NCBI RefSeq assembly: GCF_016811235.1
Contig: NZ_JAFBID010000008.1
Coordinates: 62,001-126,000 of the forward strand
DNA from: Microvirga arabica
Lineage (GTDB): Bacteria > Pseudomonadota > Alphaproteobacteria > Rhizobiales > Beijerinckiaceae
Length of the DNA stretch: 64,000 nucleotides
Direction: 5' to 3'
The translations under genes were made by a program, and so were the position numbers. Of the stretch, positions 37,062 through 45,418 are shown piece after piece (position 1 is the stretch's first letter; every line of letters begins with the position of its first letter). The notes under the pieces were generated by a model that did not search any database, was not told the origin of the DNA, and worked only from the letters and a program-made list of their open reading frames with translations.

Positions 37062-37218
37062 CGAATCCTTCGGTGATTTCTACTCTACAATAAATCGGAA
37101 GGATTCAGTTAATACTGTGGACTTGCCCCTTAGGATCGAATCCTTCCTCGTTGATCTCTAAAGAATTGGTCGCAATGTACTGGGGGATGTCGTCAATGTG
37201 GCTCCCAACAAGGATTCG
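37062..37218. repeat. Four GAATCCTT motifs in alternating orientation
   Basis: The core CGAATCCTT[CG] or its complement occurs at 37062-37071 (+), 37098-37107 (-), 37137-37146 (+) and 37210-37218 (-). The first two form an inverted repeat with GATTT extensions on the inner sides. They lie upstream of the tns operon where the transposase should bind the right end. No matching copies were found near 28.9 kb, so their role is unproven. Confidence 0.5.
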
Positions 37219-37661
37219 AAGGGCGCTAATCCTGACATGGTTTCGGATGGCTCGTGGGCAGACATGGCTTCCAGGCCAGAGATCCTAGGCCGATGTCATG
37301 AACGACCGTACGGGAGTAAGGCAAGGCAGGGACAGGAGCAGAGGTTGTATTTACCTCCACTACTCTGACATCGCGGATGTAAGTATAAAAGGACCATCGA
37401 GAATAGTTATATTGTAATACCATCTAAAAATATAGTTGATAAAACTACAAATGGCACCAATAATTTGAGGTTGTCGTTTTAACATGGGAATGTACTCGGG
37501 GGTGATCTTTCTAATCGGGCCTTCAGCGACAGTAGCACCATTTTAATATTATAGTGATATGCTGAATTACTCGTGATTGCCAGGAGATGCATCGCACGAG
37601 CGTCGAGCCATCCATGAGGGCTGGTTCGGGGAACGACTGTCTAAACCAAGGAGCTTTAACC
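37219..37661. other. AT-rich non-coding region right of the transposon
   Basis: No gene is seen here. The composition stays AT-rich to about 37,560 and then returns to chromosomal values, so the right end of the inserted element probably lies between 37.2 and 37.6 kb. TTGTCGTTTTAACA near 37,471-37,484 would give a TGT-type terminus read inward, but no partner was found on the left. Confidence 0.4.
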
Positions 37662-38027
37662 ATGCAGATCAACGAAGCCTTCGCCGCCCTCGTCGCCCGT
37701 AGGAAAGAAGAAGCCCGCCAGCGCGTCGACCGATTTTCGGCGGATGTTCTGGCCCATCCAGTTTCCGCCCTATCCGGCAGCACGGATGCGGCCCTTAAGT
37801 ACGGCGCTATGCTGAAGGTTTGGACCAACATCGATGAGTGGACCTCCGAGAAGTCCATGATCCAGATCGCGGAACTTGCCGTCTGGAACTTGGTCCGGCT
37901 TGCCTCACATCCCGAGTGCAGCTCGAACACGGCAGGCAACGTCTTCGCCCGTTGGGAAATTGCCGCATGGTCCGAGGCCACCAGTGTCATTGAGGAGGAG
38001 ATCAAGGTTGCAAGGGCCGCAGCCTGA
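37662..38027 (+). CDS. Hypothetical alpha-helical protein (121 aa)
   Basis: The ATG at 37662 is preceded by a clear AAGGAG. The protein is almost entirely helical and amphipathic (AFAALVARRKEEARQRVDRF, SIQ-free), with an alanine-rich tail (EEEIKVARAAA). The size and helical character are reminiscent of phasin-like granule proteins, but I cannot assign a family. GC-rich codon use matches the chromosome, so it lies outside the transposon. A longer ORF starting at 37587 lacks a ribosome site. Confidence 0.6.
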   Translation: MQINEAFAALVARRKEEARQRVDRFSADVLAHPVSALSGSTDAALKYGAMLKVWTNIDEWTSEKSMIQIAELAVWNLVRLASHPECSSNTAGNVFARWEIAAWSEATSVIEEEIKVARAAA

Positions 38028-38347
38028 TACGAGCGTCAGAACCCCCCTGGCTTCCCAGAGCCGTTGCCATGGCTAGATCTGGGAGGGCCAACAACGACTG
38101 GGCCTCCATCCAGGAAGAGATCATGACCGGCCTTGAGAGCCTCAATACCGAAGAACTCGTTCCGGGCTCTGCCGCTGTCAGGTGGCCGGCGCGATCGCCT
38201 CAGTTGATCAGAGTGGGATGGTTGCGAAGCCTTGACGGTGCTTCAGCCACCCAGTGGAGCTCTACGCCACCGACACGACTGTTCCAGGAGAACAATGCCG
38301 CCAATGCGTGTCACGTATGCCTATGGTGATCTGCCAGCGGGGTGATC
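38028..38347. other. Region without a supported gene
   Basis: This 320-bp stretch contains only open frames with no recognisable motif, for example 38069-38329. It lies between the 121-residue gene and a broken helicase fragment and is probably degenerate. Confidence 0.4.
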
Positions 38348-38626
38348 ATGGGAGACATCGAACAGAACTCGACGGCCATAGCGGTTTCTCAGCAGCAGCT
38401 CGACGAATATCAGCAGTAATTCTGCCAGGCACCAAGCGGGAATTTTCGCCTTCTGGCTCCCGCTGGGAGCGGAAAGACCCAATCACTCCTGTGGAGATGC
38501 GCGGAGCTTTACCGCCATGCTGATGGAAAAGGCCGCTTCCTGGTCGTGACGTTCACCCGCGCGGCCCGGGACGAACTACGCGCACGGCTCTCTAGCCAAG
38601 ACTTCGCGTCTGCACAAACGCCGTAG
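38348..38626 (+). pseudogene. Broken N-terminus of a UvrD/Rep-type helicase
   Basis: In one frame from the ATG at 38348 the product reads MGDIEQNSTAIAVSQQQLDEYQQ, stops at a TAA (38417), then continues FCQAPSGNFRLLAPAGSGKTQSLLWRC and FLVVTFTRAARDELRARLSS before losing similarity. The segment contains motif I (APAGSGKTQ) and motif Ia (VTFTRAARDEL) of superfamily-1 UvrD helicases. The stop codon sits where a Gln codon would be expected. Everything after about residue 85 is missing, so this is a truncated pseudogene, not a functional helicase. Confidence 0.8.
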
Positions 38627-38713
38627 GCTCATCGCGCTCTGCTCGGTGACGTTGTCGGTGATCACCATGCGCCGGCGGTGAGTCCGTTCCCGCATGCAAG
38701 GCTTGCACGGGGC

Positions 38714-38757
38714 AGTTTATAAGGAGTTTATCCCAGTTTATCGAAAATCGATAAACT
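38714..38757. repeat. AGTTTAT repeats with a perfect 10-bp inverted repeat
   Basis: AGTTTAT occurs at 38714, 38725 and 38735, about 10-11 bp apart (one helical turn). The last copy forms a perfect inverted repeat, AGTTTATCGA / TCGATAAACT (38735-38744 and 38748-38757) with a 3-nt spacer. It lies in the debris between the helicase fragment and the MAPEG gene. The phased spacing suggests a protein-binding or recombination site. Confidence 0.55.
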
Positions 38758-38902
38758 TCGACAAGCTCCCCATAACTGCCTTGTGCGAAGCGGCGACGGG
38801 AACGCTCCACCGCAGCCCCGGGGTTCTGCTTGCGCGGATGGCGGCCAGGAGGCACATCCGCCAAGACGTACGACACGGCCTACATGAGTGAGGAGGGCTT
38901 CA

Positions 38903-39328
38903 ATGACGGTCCCGCAATGGGCGCTTCTCGGCTTTGCTGTCTGGACACTGCTTGTGCTCTTCGGAACGGTCGGTGTCTATCGATGGTCGAGAATTCTCAC
39001 AGGACGGGTGAGGATTTCCGAATGGCAGGCTGACCAGCCCCAAGGGAGTGATTGGTACCAGCGCGCCATGAGGGCTCACATGAACTGCGTCGAGAACCTG
39101 CCAGTCTTTGCCGCCATTGTCCTCTGCGCCACCGCGGCCGGTGCGGACAGCCGCCCCCTGGACTTGCTTGCCGGAGCCATTCTGGTCGCACGCATCTGTC
39201 AGACGACGGTCCATCTCGCTTTTGCGCCCTCCGATCTCGCCGCCTCGGTTCGGTTCGCGTTCTTCTTCGTGCAGGCGATCTGCATGCTAGCAATGGCCGC
39301 ATCCGTTGCAGTCTCGGCAGCAGGATAA
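38903..39328 (+). CDS. MAPEG-family membrane protein
   Basis: The 141-residue protein has four TM helices. The segment RISEWQADQPQGSDWYQRAMRAHMNCVENLPVFAAIV carries the MAPEG motif R-x-H-x-N-x-x-E-N, and the helix after it (ARICQTTVHLAF) matches the family. MAPEG proteins include microsomal glutathione transferases and related membrane enzymes that detoxify lipid peroxides. The start at 38903 has GAGGAGGG nearby. No operon partner is evident. Confidence 0.85.
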   Translation: MTVPQWALLGFAVWTLLVLFGTVGVYRWSRILTGRVRISEWQADQPQGSDWYQRAMRAHMNCVENLPVFAAIVLCATAAGADSRPLDLLAGAILVARICQTTVHLAFAPSDLAASVRFAFFFVQAICMLAMAASVAVSAAG

Positions 39329-39511
39329 AGGCGGCCTCCGAGCATCGCGGATGTGGTTGGTCAGCTTGATCGGACCCAGGCGATCCGTCGACGTCCTGCA
39401 CCGTCGATACTTGGCACCTTCCGGAAGTACGCCGAACTTCTGCAAAGGCACGACGAGCGGACGTTCATTTAGCCTGCTCAACGTTACACTTTGACCCTGA
39501 GCAGACTTTCC

Positions 39512-41308
39512 TCATCCTATCCTGGTACCCGAGGCGGCACTCGCGTAAATCGGCGTGGATGGTTTCGGGTGATCCACATCAGCAGGGGTTGAGACCGCCT
39601 GAAGCTCGTGGAGCGACACCAGCATCCGACATCCCAAGCCTTCAACGGCAAAGTCGAGATGGGTCTCACCATCCAGATCGCGGGCAATTCCCTGCTGGAG
39701 CAGGCGCGAGCCGAAGCCCATGCGGGACGGTTGCCTCACAGTAGGGCCACCTGTCTCCTTCCAGCTCAGGTGCAGATGGGTGCCGTCCCTGCTTGTGGTC
39801 ACCTCCCAGCATACGCGAACCCTGCCTTCCGGTACGGAGAGGCTGCCGTGCTTGGCGGCATTCGTCGTCAGCTCGTGCGCGGCCATCCCGAGCGCAACCG
39901 CCACCCGAGGCGCCAACGGCACCGGTGGGCCGTCCAGCACAACCCGACTGCCTGAACCGTCATCGTAAGGCTCCAGCTCGGCCCGCATAACGTCCCGCAG
40001 GGACACCGTCTCCCAGGCTGCCTCGGTGAGCAGGTTGTGGGTCTTCGACAGCGCGAGGATCCGGGCCTCAAGGCTCTCCTTGTACGCCTCATGATCCGGT
40101 GCTGACCGCGACGTCAGCCGCGCCATCGTCTGCACGGTGGCCAGTGTGTTCTTCACCCGGTGGTTCAATTCGTTGATCAGAAGGGTCTGTCGCCGGTCCT
40201 TCTCGGCAAGCTTCCGCGATGCTGCCGCCATGGCGTCGGCCACTTGCCCGACCTCACTTGGGGCACGCTGCGGCACCCGGATCGGTTCTCCCCGCCCGAG
40301 CGCTTGCGCCGAACCGGCGAGGACCCGCAGAGGGCGAGCGACCAACTCCGCAGCAAACCAGGCGAGAACACCGATGAAAAGCGCCACGAGCGCACCCCAT
40401 CCGGCGATCCTGCGCTGGATTGCACTGACGGGTGCAAATGCGGTGTTGGCATCCTGCCGGACAAGAACGGTCCAGCCCAATCCCGGGTAGTCCCGGTGCC
40501 CCGTCGTCCTGGTGAAGCCGCTCAGGTACTCGCGTCCGTCAGGCCAAGTCTCGACGTTCGATCCGCGGGCCCCGCCCGCGGCACTCTTTGCCCCAGCGGT
40601 TTGGAGTGAGGTCTTGAGCAGATCCCTGGGGCCGAGCAGCACCGTGCCATCGCGGGCTAGGACCAGGACCTCGATGCCCGGGTAGCGTTCCCGTGCGGCG
40701 CTCCGAAGCGCCTGTTCCAGTTCCTGAGCCCAGGTCCAATACAGATGGGCGCCGATGACGCCTATGAGCGATCCGTCGGCGGCGCGCACCGGTGCAGCAA
40801 GGTCGACGAAGCGCGGCGGGTCGGCGGGATCGTTGCCGAGGATCTTGGCCAGCAGGATAGCGTCGTGCACGTCGCCCACGAACGGAGCCTTGCTGCCTTC
40901 CACAAAGAAGTCGCGCTGGGCGATGTTGGCGCCCACCATCTGCGGGACCGTGGCCGCTTTGACCTGCCCGTCAGGGCTCATGAAGGCGACAGCCGCATAT
41001 TCAGGATAGGTCGAGCGCAGGCGCTCGATCACAACGCTCTTTGCGTCCATGCCGGTCGGGTTCCGCATGGTATCGAGGGAGGCGGCAACCTGGATGTCGC
41101 GCCAGCGCTCGAACATGCCCCGGTCGAGCTTGTCGGCCATGTGGGTAGCGAGTTCCGCCAGGTCGGCCCCGATGTCGCGGCGCAGGCGTTCGCTGGTCTC
41201 CCGGCTCGCCAGGACTGTAACGAAAGCCGTGGCCAGAAGCGCGATGGCCGCAATGGTGACTGCGAACACCAGCCTCAGCGACAGCCTGTGGCCCGCAATC
41301 ATCCGCAT
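39512..41308 (-). CDS. HWE histidine kinase with dCache sensor and HAMP
   Basis: The 598-residue membrane kinase has a TM helix at about residues 8-32, a periplasmic dCache domain (YPEYAAVAFMSPDGQVKAATVPQMVG), a second TM near 300-320, a HAMP-like linker and an HWE catalytic module. The phosphoacceptor is the His in NELNHRVKNTLATVQTMARLT, the N-box is HELTTNAAKHGSLS and the diagnostic W-x-E is LSWKETGGP. HWE kinases in alphaproteobacteria often feed the PhyR/NepR/EcfG general stress pathway or single-domain regulators. No response regulator is adjacent. Its sensor resembles that of the diguanylate cyclase at 23.8-25.5 kb. Confidence 0.9.
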   Translation of the reverse strand: MRMIAGHRLSLRLVFAVTIAAIALLATAFVTVLASRETSERLRRDIGADLAELATHMADKLDRGMFERWRDIQVAASLDTMRNPTGMDAKSVVIERLRSTYPEYAAVAFMSPDGQVKAATVPQMVGANIAQRDFFVEGSKAPFVGDVHDAILLAKILGNDPADPPRFVDLAAPVRAADGSLIGVIGAHLYWTWAQELEQALRSAARERYPGIEVLVLARDGTVLLGPRDLLKTSLQTAGAKSAAGGARGSNVETWPDGREYLSGFTRTTGHRDYPGLGWTVLVRQDANTAFAPVSAIQRRIAGWGALVALFIGVLAWFAAELVARPLRVLAGSAQALGRGEPIRVPQRAPSEVGQVADAMAAASRKLAEKDRRQTLLINELNHRVKNTLATVQTMARLTSRSAPDHEAYKESLEARILALSKTHNLLTEAAWETVSLRDVMRAELEPYDDGSGSRVVLDGPPVPLAPRVAVALGMAAHELTTNAAKHGSLSVPEGRVRVCWEVTTSRDGTHLHLSWKETGGPTVRQPSRMGFGSRLLQQGIARDLDGETHLDFAVEGLGCRMLVSLHELQAVSTPADVDHPKPSTPIYASAASGTRIG

Positions 41309-41408
41309 TCCCTTTTGTTAGCGAACCACAACCTAGGGCATCCCAGGGCTCTGCGATAGTGGCGAGTGCACGGAGGCTGGCCAACACGCCGTAGAGTTGA
41401 CTAATTTC

Positions 41409-42611
41409 TCAGAATGCTTGGGCGAGCGGCATCCGGAAGATAAAGAGCGTTTCTTCGTGGTCAGAGGTCACATCCAGTGAGCCCCCATGGGCTTTGGCAA
41501 TCTCGCAGGCGATGTATAGCCCCAGCCCCTGCTGGCTCGGGCGAGCCGCCACCCGAAAGAACGGCTGGAACAGGCGCTCCAAGGTGGATGGCGGGATCGG
41601 CTCGCCCTTGTTCGCGACAGAAAGCTCGAAGCTCCCGTCCAGGGTTGCGGCACGGACCAGGATCGGCTCTTCGCTCGCGCCATGGGTGAGGGCATTCGCC
41701 ACCAGGTTCGAGAGCAATTGCGCAACACGGGCCCGGTCACAGCTCACGGTCTTCGTCACGGCCAATTGCGTCTCGATCCGCCGCTCGGGCCAGGCCGTGC
41801 GCAACTCGTCGACAACCTGCTCCAGCACCTCTCCCAGGGGCACGTGCGCATCGCGCTCCAAGGTCAGGCCGCTGCCCAGGCGGCCATGGGCAAAATCGAG
41901 CACGTTGTCGATCAGCTCGGCCATGCGCCCGACGCTGCTCTGGATCAGACCGACAAGGGTGGTGCCTTTCGCGGTAAGCGGCTCCTTCAGCAGCATTCTG
42001 GCGCCGGCATCGATGGATGCGAGCGGGTTGCGCAGGTCATGGCCCAGCACCGCGATGAACTGCTCGCGCAGCTCAGAGGTCTTGCGCTCGTCCAGAAGGT
42101 TCGCTTCGCTGGTAGCCAATCGTTCGCTGGCACTCAGGTGAAAGCCGATCAGCTCGGCAAACAGCTTGAACATGCCGATGGTCTCAGGGTTGTTCAGCCG
42201 TGCCGGGCGCGGGTCGATGGCGCAGAGGGTGCCCCAGAAGGAGCCGTCGCTAAGGACAATCGGCATCGAGATGTAACTCTGGAACCCGTACATCGCCGGG
42301 GTGTGATGCTGGCAGTAGGCCTCATCCTCGGACACATAGTCGATGACGACCTCTTTTCCCGACTGCCGGATCTCGTGGCAGATCGTGGTCTCGACCTTCA
42401 GTTCGCCGCCGGGACGGAGGCCGAACTGGATGTCGTCGCGCACCGCACAGGCAATCCAGCGGTCCTCTGTCACCCGGGCGACAGCCGCAAAGTCCATGCC
42501 GGTGGTGCGGCAGACAACTTCCAGAATGGTCGGCACGGCTTGGATGCGGTCGATGGAGGCAAGATCCGCCTCAAAGTCGGTCGGCACGTCTGAATGGTCC
42601 CCTGGTCTCAA
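41409..42611 (-). CDS. GAF-domain sensor histidine kinase
   Basis: The 400-residue cytosolic kinase has an N-terminal GAF domain (about residues 20-165: VEDRWIACAVRDDIQFGLRPG..., SYISMPIVLSDGSFWGTLCAIDP), then a HisKA dimerisation domain (FIAVLGHDLRNPLASIDAG, His near residue 190) and HATPase_c (LLSNLVANALTHG, GLGLYIACEIAKAHGG). It lacks a TM segment and a receiver. The GAF resembles phytochrome-like chemosensing GAFs, but has no evident bilin Cys. The adjacent HWE kinase gene on the same strand starts 100 bp downstream. Confidence 0.88.
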   Translation of the reverse strand: MRPGDHSDVPTDFEADLASIDRIQAVPTILEVVCRTTGMDFAAVARVTEDRWIACAVRDDIQFGLRPGGELKVETTICHEIRQSGKEVVIDYVSEDEAYCQHHTPAMYGFQSYISMPIVLSDGSFWGTLCAIDPRPARLNNPETIGMFKLFAELIGFHLSASERLATSEANLLDERKTSELREQFIAVLGHDLRNPLASIDAGARMLLKEPLTAKGTTLVGLIQSSVGRMAELIDNVLDFAHGRLGSGLTLERDAHVPLGEVLEQVVDELRTAWPERRIETQLAVTKTVSCDRARVAQLLSNLVANALTHGASEEPILVRAATLDGSFELSVANKGEPIPPSTLERLFQPFFRVAARPSQQGLGLYIACEIAKAHGGSLDVTSDHEETLFIFRMPLAQAF

Positions 42612-43297
42612 GGTACCTTAACCAGCCTGAGCCGTCGTGTCACGAACCCAGAAAGGCCTGGAACTGGCACCCGATGGACCTTAGCCGAAGTTCCGCGTTC
42701 TCAGCGTGAGCCGACCATTGTAGGCGAGGGCTCAATGGCTCAGGTTGACCCGCAGCGGACCGTCCCGTGGCTTGAGCATGCGCGGGCCGAGAGCCGAATG
42801 TCATTAGGCTTGAATTCCCTCACCAGGACGGTGCATCGCTTGAATGTACCTGCAAGTAATCACCGACTGGCCGAGGCTCCCGTCAGGGCGGGTTAGACTG
42901 GATGTCTGCCGGTGCAAAGTGCGCATCCAGGAAATCGTCTTCCGAATACTCTCAAACGGAACTCTATCCGGATCCATAAATGGGCTTATCGGAACTTCGC
43001 ACGGCGTTTGTGCGCGCGTGAGAGCCGCCAAATCGTCCTAAAACATGACCCATGTGAAGGCGGGGCTCCTCCAGAGCGGCTATAAGCTGTCGGATGAGTG
43101 AACAGCTATTTCAGACCGTTGCCGCCATCACCCGACGCGTCAGCCAATCTTCTTCCAAGTCGCACCAGCAGGTCAAAAACAGCCAGGAGGCAATTCTCCA
43201 ATCTCGGCAGTTGCTGAAGGCGCAACGCATCTACCCTTATGACTGGAGCGCACCGGAACTCGTGATTGGCCCTGTTCCATAAGGGGCTTATCGGAAA
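42612..43297. other. Long region between the GAF kinase and small-protein genes
   Basis: There is no firmly supported gene in 686 bp. A 62-codon frame at 43094-43282 (MSEQLFQTVAAITRRVSQSS...) could be a small helical protein but has no clear ribosome site. Two related repeat segments begin at 42973 and 43275. Confidence 0.4.
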
Positions 43298-43333
43298 TTA
43301 AGTGGTGGGTTTTTTGTCGCGCGCGAGAGGCTC
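42973..43333. repeat. Diverged repeat pair, TCCATAA-GGGCTTATCGGAA
   Basis: TCCATAAATGGGCTTATCGGAA (22 bp) at 42973 and TTCCATAAGGGGCTTATCGG plus AA at 43275 share a dyad core, ATAAG-type arms around GGG, and both are followed after about 30 bp by a GCGCGCG-GAGAG sequence. A third, weaker form (TTCCATAAACGGCCTTCCGC) lies at 45123. The copies sit in gene-free DNA or at gene 3' ends, which fits a small dispersed intergenic repeat. Confidence 0.5.
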
Positions 43334-43507
43334 GGAAGCGGCCTCTTGGTGCTCGTCATCCGCTGCAAACGCCTCCAGGCGTCGGGCGGTCTCGAGAAGT
43401 TCATGGCGTACGTCCATAAGGGAAATCTGTACGGCAAGGTTGCGGATTTCTCGGGCCTGCCGACGATAGTCGGCTGCCTTGCTGGAATGGGACACAGGTT
43501 CGCTCAT
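43298..43507 (-). CDS. Small helical hypothetical protein
   Basis: From the ATG at 43507 the product has 69 residues. The central segment KAADYRRQAREIRNLAVQISLMDVRHELLETARRLEAFA is a long amphipathic helix, and the tail is charged. Short proteins with this YRRQAxEIR pattern are common in Rhizobiales, but I know no function. It is upstream of a terminator-poor region and directly follows the 86-residue small-protein gene on the same strand. Confidence 0.6.
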   Translation of the reverse strand: MSEPVSHSSKAADYRRQAREIRNLAVQISLMDVRHELLETARRLEAFAADDEHQEAASEPLARDKKPTT

Positions 43508-43543
43508 GACTTCTGATGGATCTACTCGTCTACCAGGCACGCG

Positions 43544-43804
43544 TTACGCGGCTTTGCGCATCAGGGTTTGCTCAACCCAGGCTCCGGCTTCTTCGGGCGT
43601 CCTGAACAAGGGTGCCTTCTGGCTGTTGCACTTGCCGAACCCGGCTTCCAGGTACCACCACCCTATGTGCTCAGGGTCATGGTGCGTGCCGTCGAGGCGG
43701 ACGAACACGGCCGCAAGCTGGTTGTCGGCGAGGACGAGTCTGCCGTCAGTGTCATGGCCGTCGATGAGTACGCGGATAGGCTGAAACGAGATGTCGAGGG
43801 GCAT
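43544..43804 (-). CDS. Small-protein family member, copy A
   Basis: The ATG at 43804 gives 86 residues. The sequence FQPIRVLIDGHDTDGRLVLADNQLAAVFVRLDG, HHDPEHIGWWYLEAGFGKC and a C-terminal helix (TPEEAGAWVEQTL) are shared with two other genes in this window (44865-45110 and 48982-49263) and a decayed copy at 45292-45405. The layout is a short beta-rich domain followed by a helix. No known domain is recognised. Its neighbours are signalling genes, so a regulatory or accessory role is inference only. Confidence 0.7.
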   Translation of the reverse strand: MPLDISFQPIRVLIDGHDTDGRLVLADNQLAAVFVRLDGTHHDPEHIGWWYLEAGFGKCNSQKAPLFRTPEEAGAWVEQTLMRKAA

Positions 43805-43980
43805 AGCCTTCGCCTTCATGTTGGGGCGAAAGGTCAGTGCCAAGTGGCCGGACACCCTGAAAAATTCGTTCTGATAAAGCAACTTACTTGCAGCCCCTTT
43901 ACATAGCTTTATCTAGCTGTCAAACAAGTATTTTGATGAAAAAGCTCAAATGAATCCTAAAATTGTGCGTCTCGCCGATG

Positions 43981-44003
43981 ATGTTAATCTTAGAGATTAA
44001 CAT
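43981..44003. promoter_or_regulatory. 10-bp perfect palindrome upstream of a crp-family gene
   Basis: ATGTTAATCT and AGATTAACAT (43981-43990, 43994-44003) flank a 3-nt spacer in the AT-rich intergenic region of 317 bp between copy A and the divergent Crp/Fnr-type gene. The rest of this region (43805-44121) has no gene. The symmetry and location suit an operator for a dimeric regulator, possibly the Crp/Fnr protein itself. Confidence 0.55.
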
Positions 44004-44121
44004 ACATCAATGACAGGTATTCGCTTGTGTGCCATGGTGTGCTCATTGTCAGCAACTGATCTTGGGCGCTGATACCTGAGAGATACGACGTGCTCCCGCC
44101 TGCAACCGAGGGAGCGCCATC

Positions 44122-44868
44122 GTGTCCGCACCTTTTCATCCTGACTACAATCCGCTCATCCTTAAGCTGGAAAGCATCTTCGATCTGACCGACGAGGAGC
44201 GGCAGGCGCTTGAAAAGCTGCCGATGCAGGTGCAGGTCATCAAGGCCGACCAGGACATCGTGCGTGAGGGGGATCGTCCCTCCCGGTCCTGCCTGCTTCT
44301 TAGCGGCTTTACCTGCGTCTACAAGATCACGGCAGGCGGCAAGCGCCAGATCGTCTCCTTCAACATTCCCGGTGACATTCCCGACCTCCAGAGCCTGCAC
44401 CTGAAGGTGCTCGACAACAGCGTGGCCACCATCAGCCAGTGCCGGGTCGGGTTCATCACCCATGACGACCTACGCGACCTCTGCAACCGCTATCCCCGGA
44501 TCACGAGTGCCTTCTGGCGCGAGACCCTGATCGAGGCGGCCATCTTCCGCGAGTGGGTGACCAATGTCGGCCGACGGGAAGGCGTGAGCCGCATGGCCCA
44601 TGTGCTGTGCGAGCTGCTGGTGCGCCTCAAAGCGGTGGGCCTAGTCGAGGACCATGCCTGCGACCTGCCAATCACCCAGAGCGAGTTCGCCGATGCGCTC
44701 GGCTTCACGACGGTTCACGTCAACCGGGTGCTCCAGCAGATGCGGGCCGAGGGCCTGATCGTGACCCAAGGGACACGGCTGACCATTCCCGACTGGGATA
44801 GGCTGAAGCAGGTGGGCGAGTTCGATCCGACCTACCTTCATCTCAAGAGCGATCAGGCCGCCGCATGA
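44122..44868 (+). CDS. Crp/Fnr-family regulator, type 1
   Basis: A GTG start at 44122 gives 248 residues. An N-terminal cyclic-nucleotide-binding-like beta-barrel (EGDRPSRSCLLLSGFTCVYKITAGGKRQIVSFNIPGDIPD) is joined by a long helix to a winged helix-turn-helix (ITQSEFADALGFTTVHVNRVLQQMRAEGLI). The N-terminal Cys cluster of oxygen-sensing FNR is absent, and the cAMP-binding RxS-type loop is not conserved, so its ligand is unknown. The gene has a paralog at 47650-48411 with similar starts and sequence, and is followed by small-protein copy B with a 4-bp overlap. Confidence 0.9.
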   Translation: MSAPFHPDYNPLILKLESIFDLTDEERQALEKLPMQVQVIKADQDIVREGDRPSRSCLLLSGFTCVYKITAGGKRQIVSFNIPGDIPDLQSLHLKVLDNSVATISQCRVGFITHDDLRDLCNRYPRITSAFWRETLIEAAIFREWVTNVGRREGVSRMAHVLCELLVRLKAVGLVEDHACDLPITQSEFADALGFTTVHVNRVLQQMRAEGLIVTQGTRLTIPDWDRLKQVGEFDPTYLHLKSDQAAA

Positions 44869-45110
44869 GCCTCACCCTTCAGCCCATCCGCGTGGCGACA
44901 GGTTTTGACGAGGAAGGTATGCTGGTCCTCGATGAGGAGCAGCGGCTGCTAGCGGTGCTGACCCATCTCTCGGACCAGTATGATGGCCTGTCCGGGCATT
45001 GGTACCTGGAGGCCAAGTTCGGTGTGCTGGAAGGCCTGGGCCAGCCCACATACCCTGATCTGGATGCCGCCAAAGAAGCAATCGCCCAGCACCTTGCCAG
45101 ACGGCGCTAG
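44865..45110 (+). CDS. Small-protein family member, copy B
   Basis: The ATG at 44865 overlaps the stop of the preceding Crp/Fnr gene (ATGA), so the two are translationally coupled. The 81-residue product (LQPIRVATGFDEEGMLVLDEEQRLLAVLTHLSD, GHWYLEAKFGVLEG) is a clear relative of copies A and C. The link to a Crp/Fnr gene suggests a shared regulatory or sensing role, which is inference. No domain is recognised. Confidence 0.7.
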   Translation: MSLTLQPIRVATGFDEEGMLVLDEEQRLLAVLTHLSDQYDGLSGHWYLEAKFGVLEGLGQPTYPDLDAAKEAIAQHLARRR

Positions 45111-45291
45111 GCGGCTTGGCAGTTCCATAAACGGCCTTCCGCGAAATTTTGCCGTAAGTCGTTGACGGGTATAGGACGAGCTTACAGATAAAAGCTGCGC
45201 TCAGAACGGGCTCCTGCGAAGGACGGTTGCCAATACTCCTCAGCTTAGCGGACCACGCGCAGGAAGAGGAGAGCGACTGACATGACCTTGT

Positions 45292-45405
45292 CCGTCAGGG
45301 TTTTTGAACCCAAGCTCCGGCTTCCTGGTGCCAACACCCTTATGCTCAGCCACCTACGAGGGTACCGCCGCTCGGGTCAGGCAACGGACAGGCTAAGGCT
45401 TGACG
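45292..45405 (-). pseudogene. Decayed fourth copy of the small-protein gene
   Basis: Plus-strand GTCAGGGTTTTTGAACCCAA, GCTCCGGCTTCCTGGTGCCA and ACACCCTTATGCTCAG match, in order, GTTTGCTCAACCCAGGCTCC, GGCTTC and CCACCCTATGTGCTCAG of copy A. A stretch of about 55 bp between them is deleted and later parts are scrambled. No open frame remains. It sits just right of copy B in the 308-bp gap before the next Crp/Fnr gene. Confidence 0.6.
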
Positions 45406-45418
45406 CTCCTGGGCTAGC

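Noticed and set aside
37471..37484. TTGTCGTTTTAACA as a TGT-type right transposon terminus
   Set aside because: No inverted partner or target duplication could be found near 28.8-28.95 kb, so it was not called as an end.
28463..38000. CRISPR-associated transposon
   Set aside because: I saw no Cas12k, Cascade or CRISPR repeats anywhere in or near the Tn7-like module.
38592..38876. Minus-strand ORF right of the helicase fragment
   Set aside because: No family match or start signal could be recognised; it probably runs through debris.
43094..43282. 62-codon plus-strand ORF MSEQLFQTVAAI...
   Set aside because: It is possible as a small protein, but lacks a ribosome-binding site and its 3' end runs into the dispersed repeat, so it is mentioned only within the gap entry.
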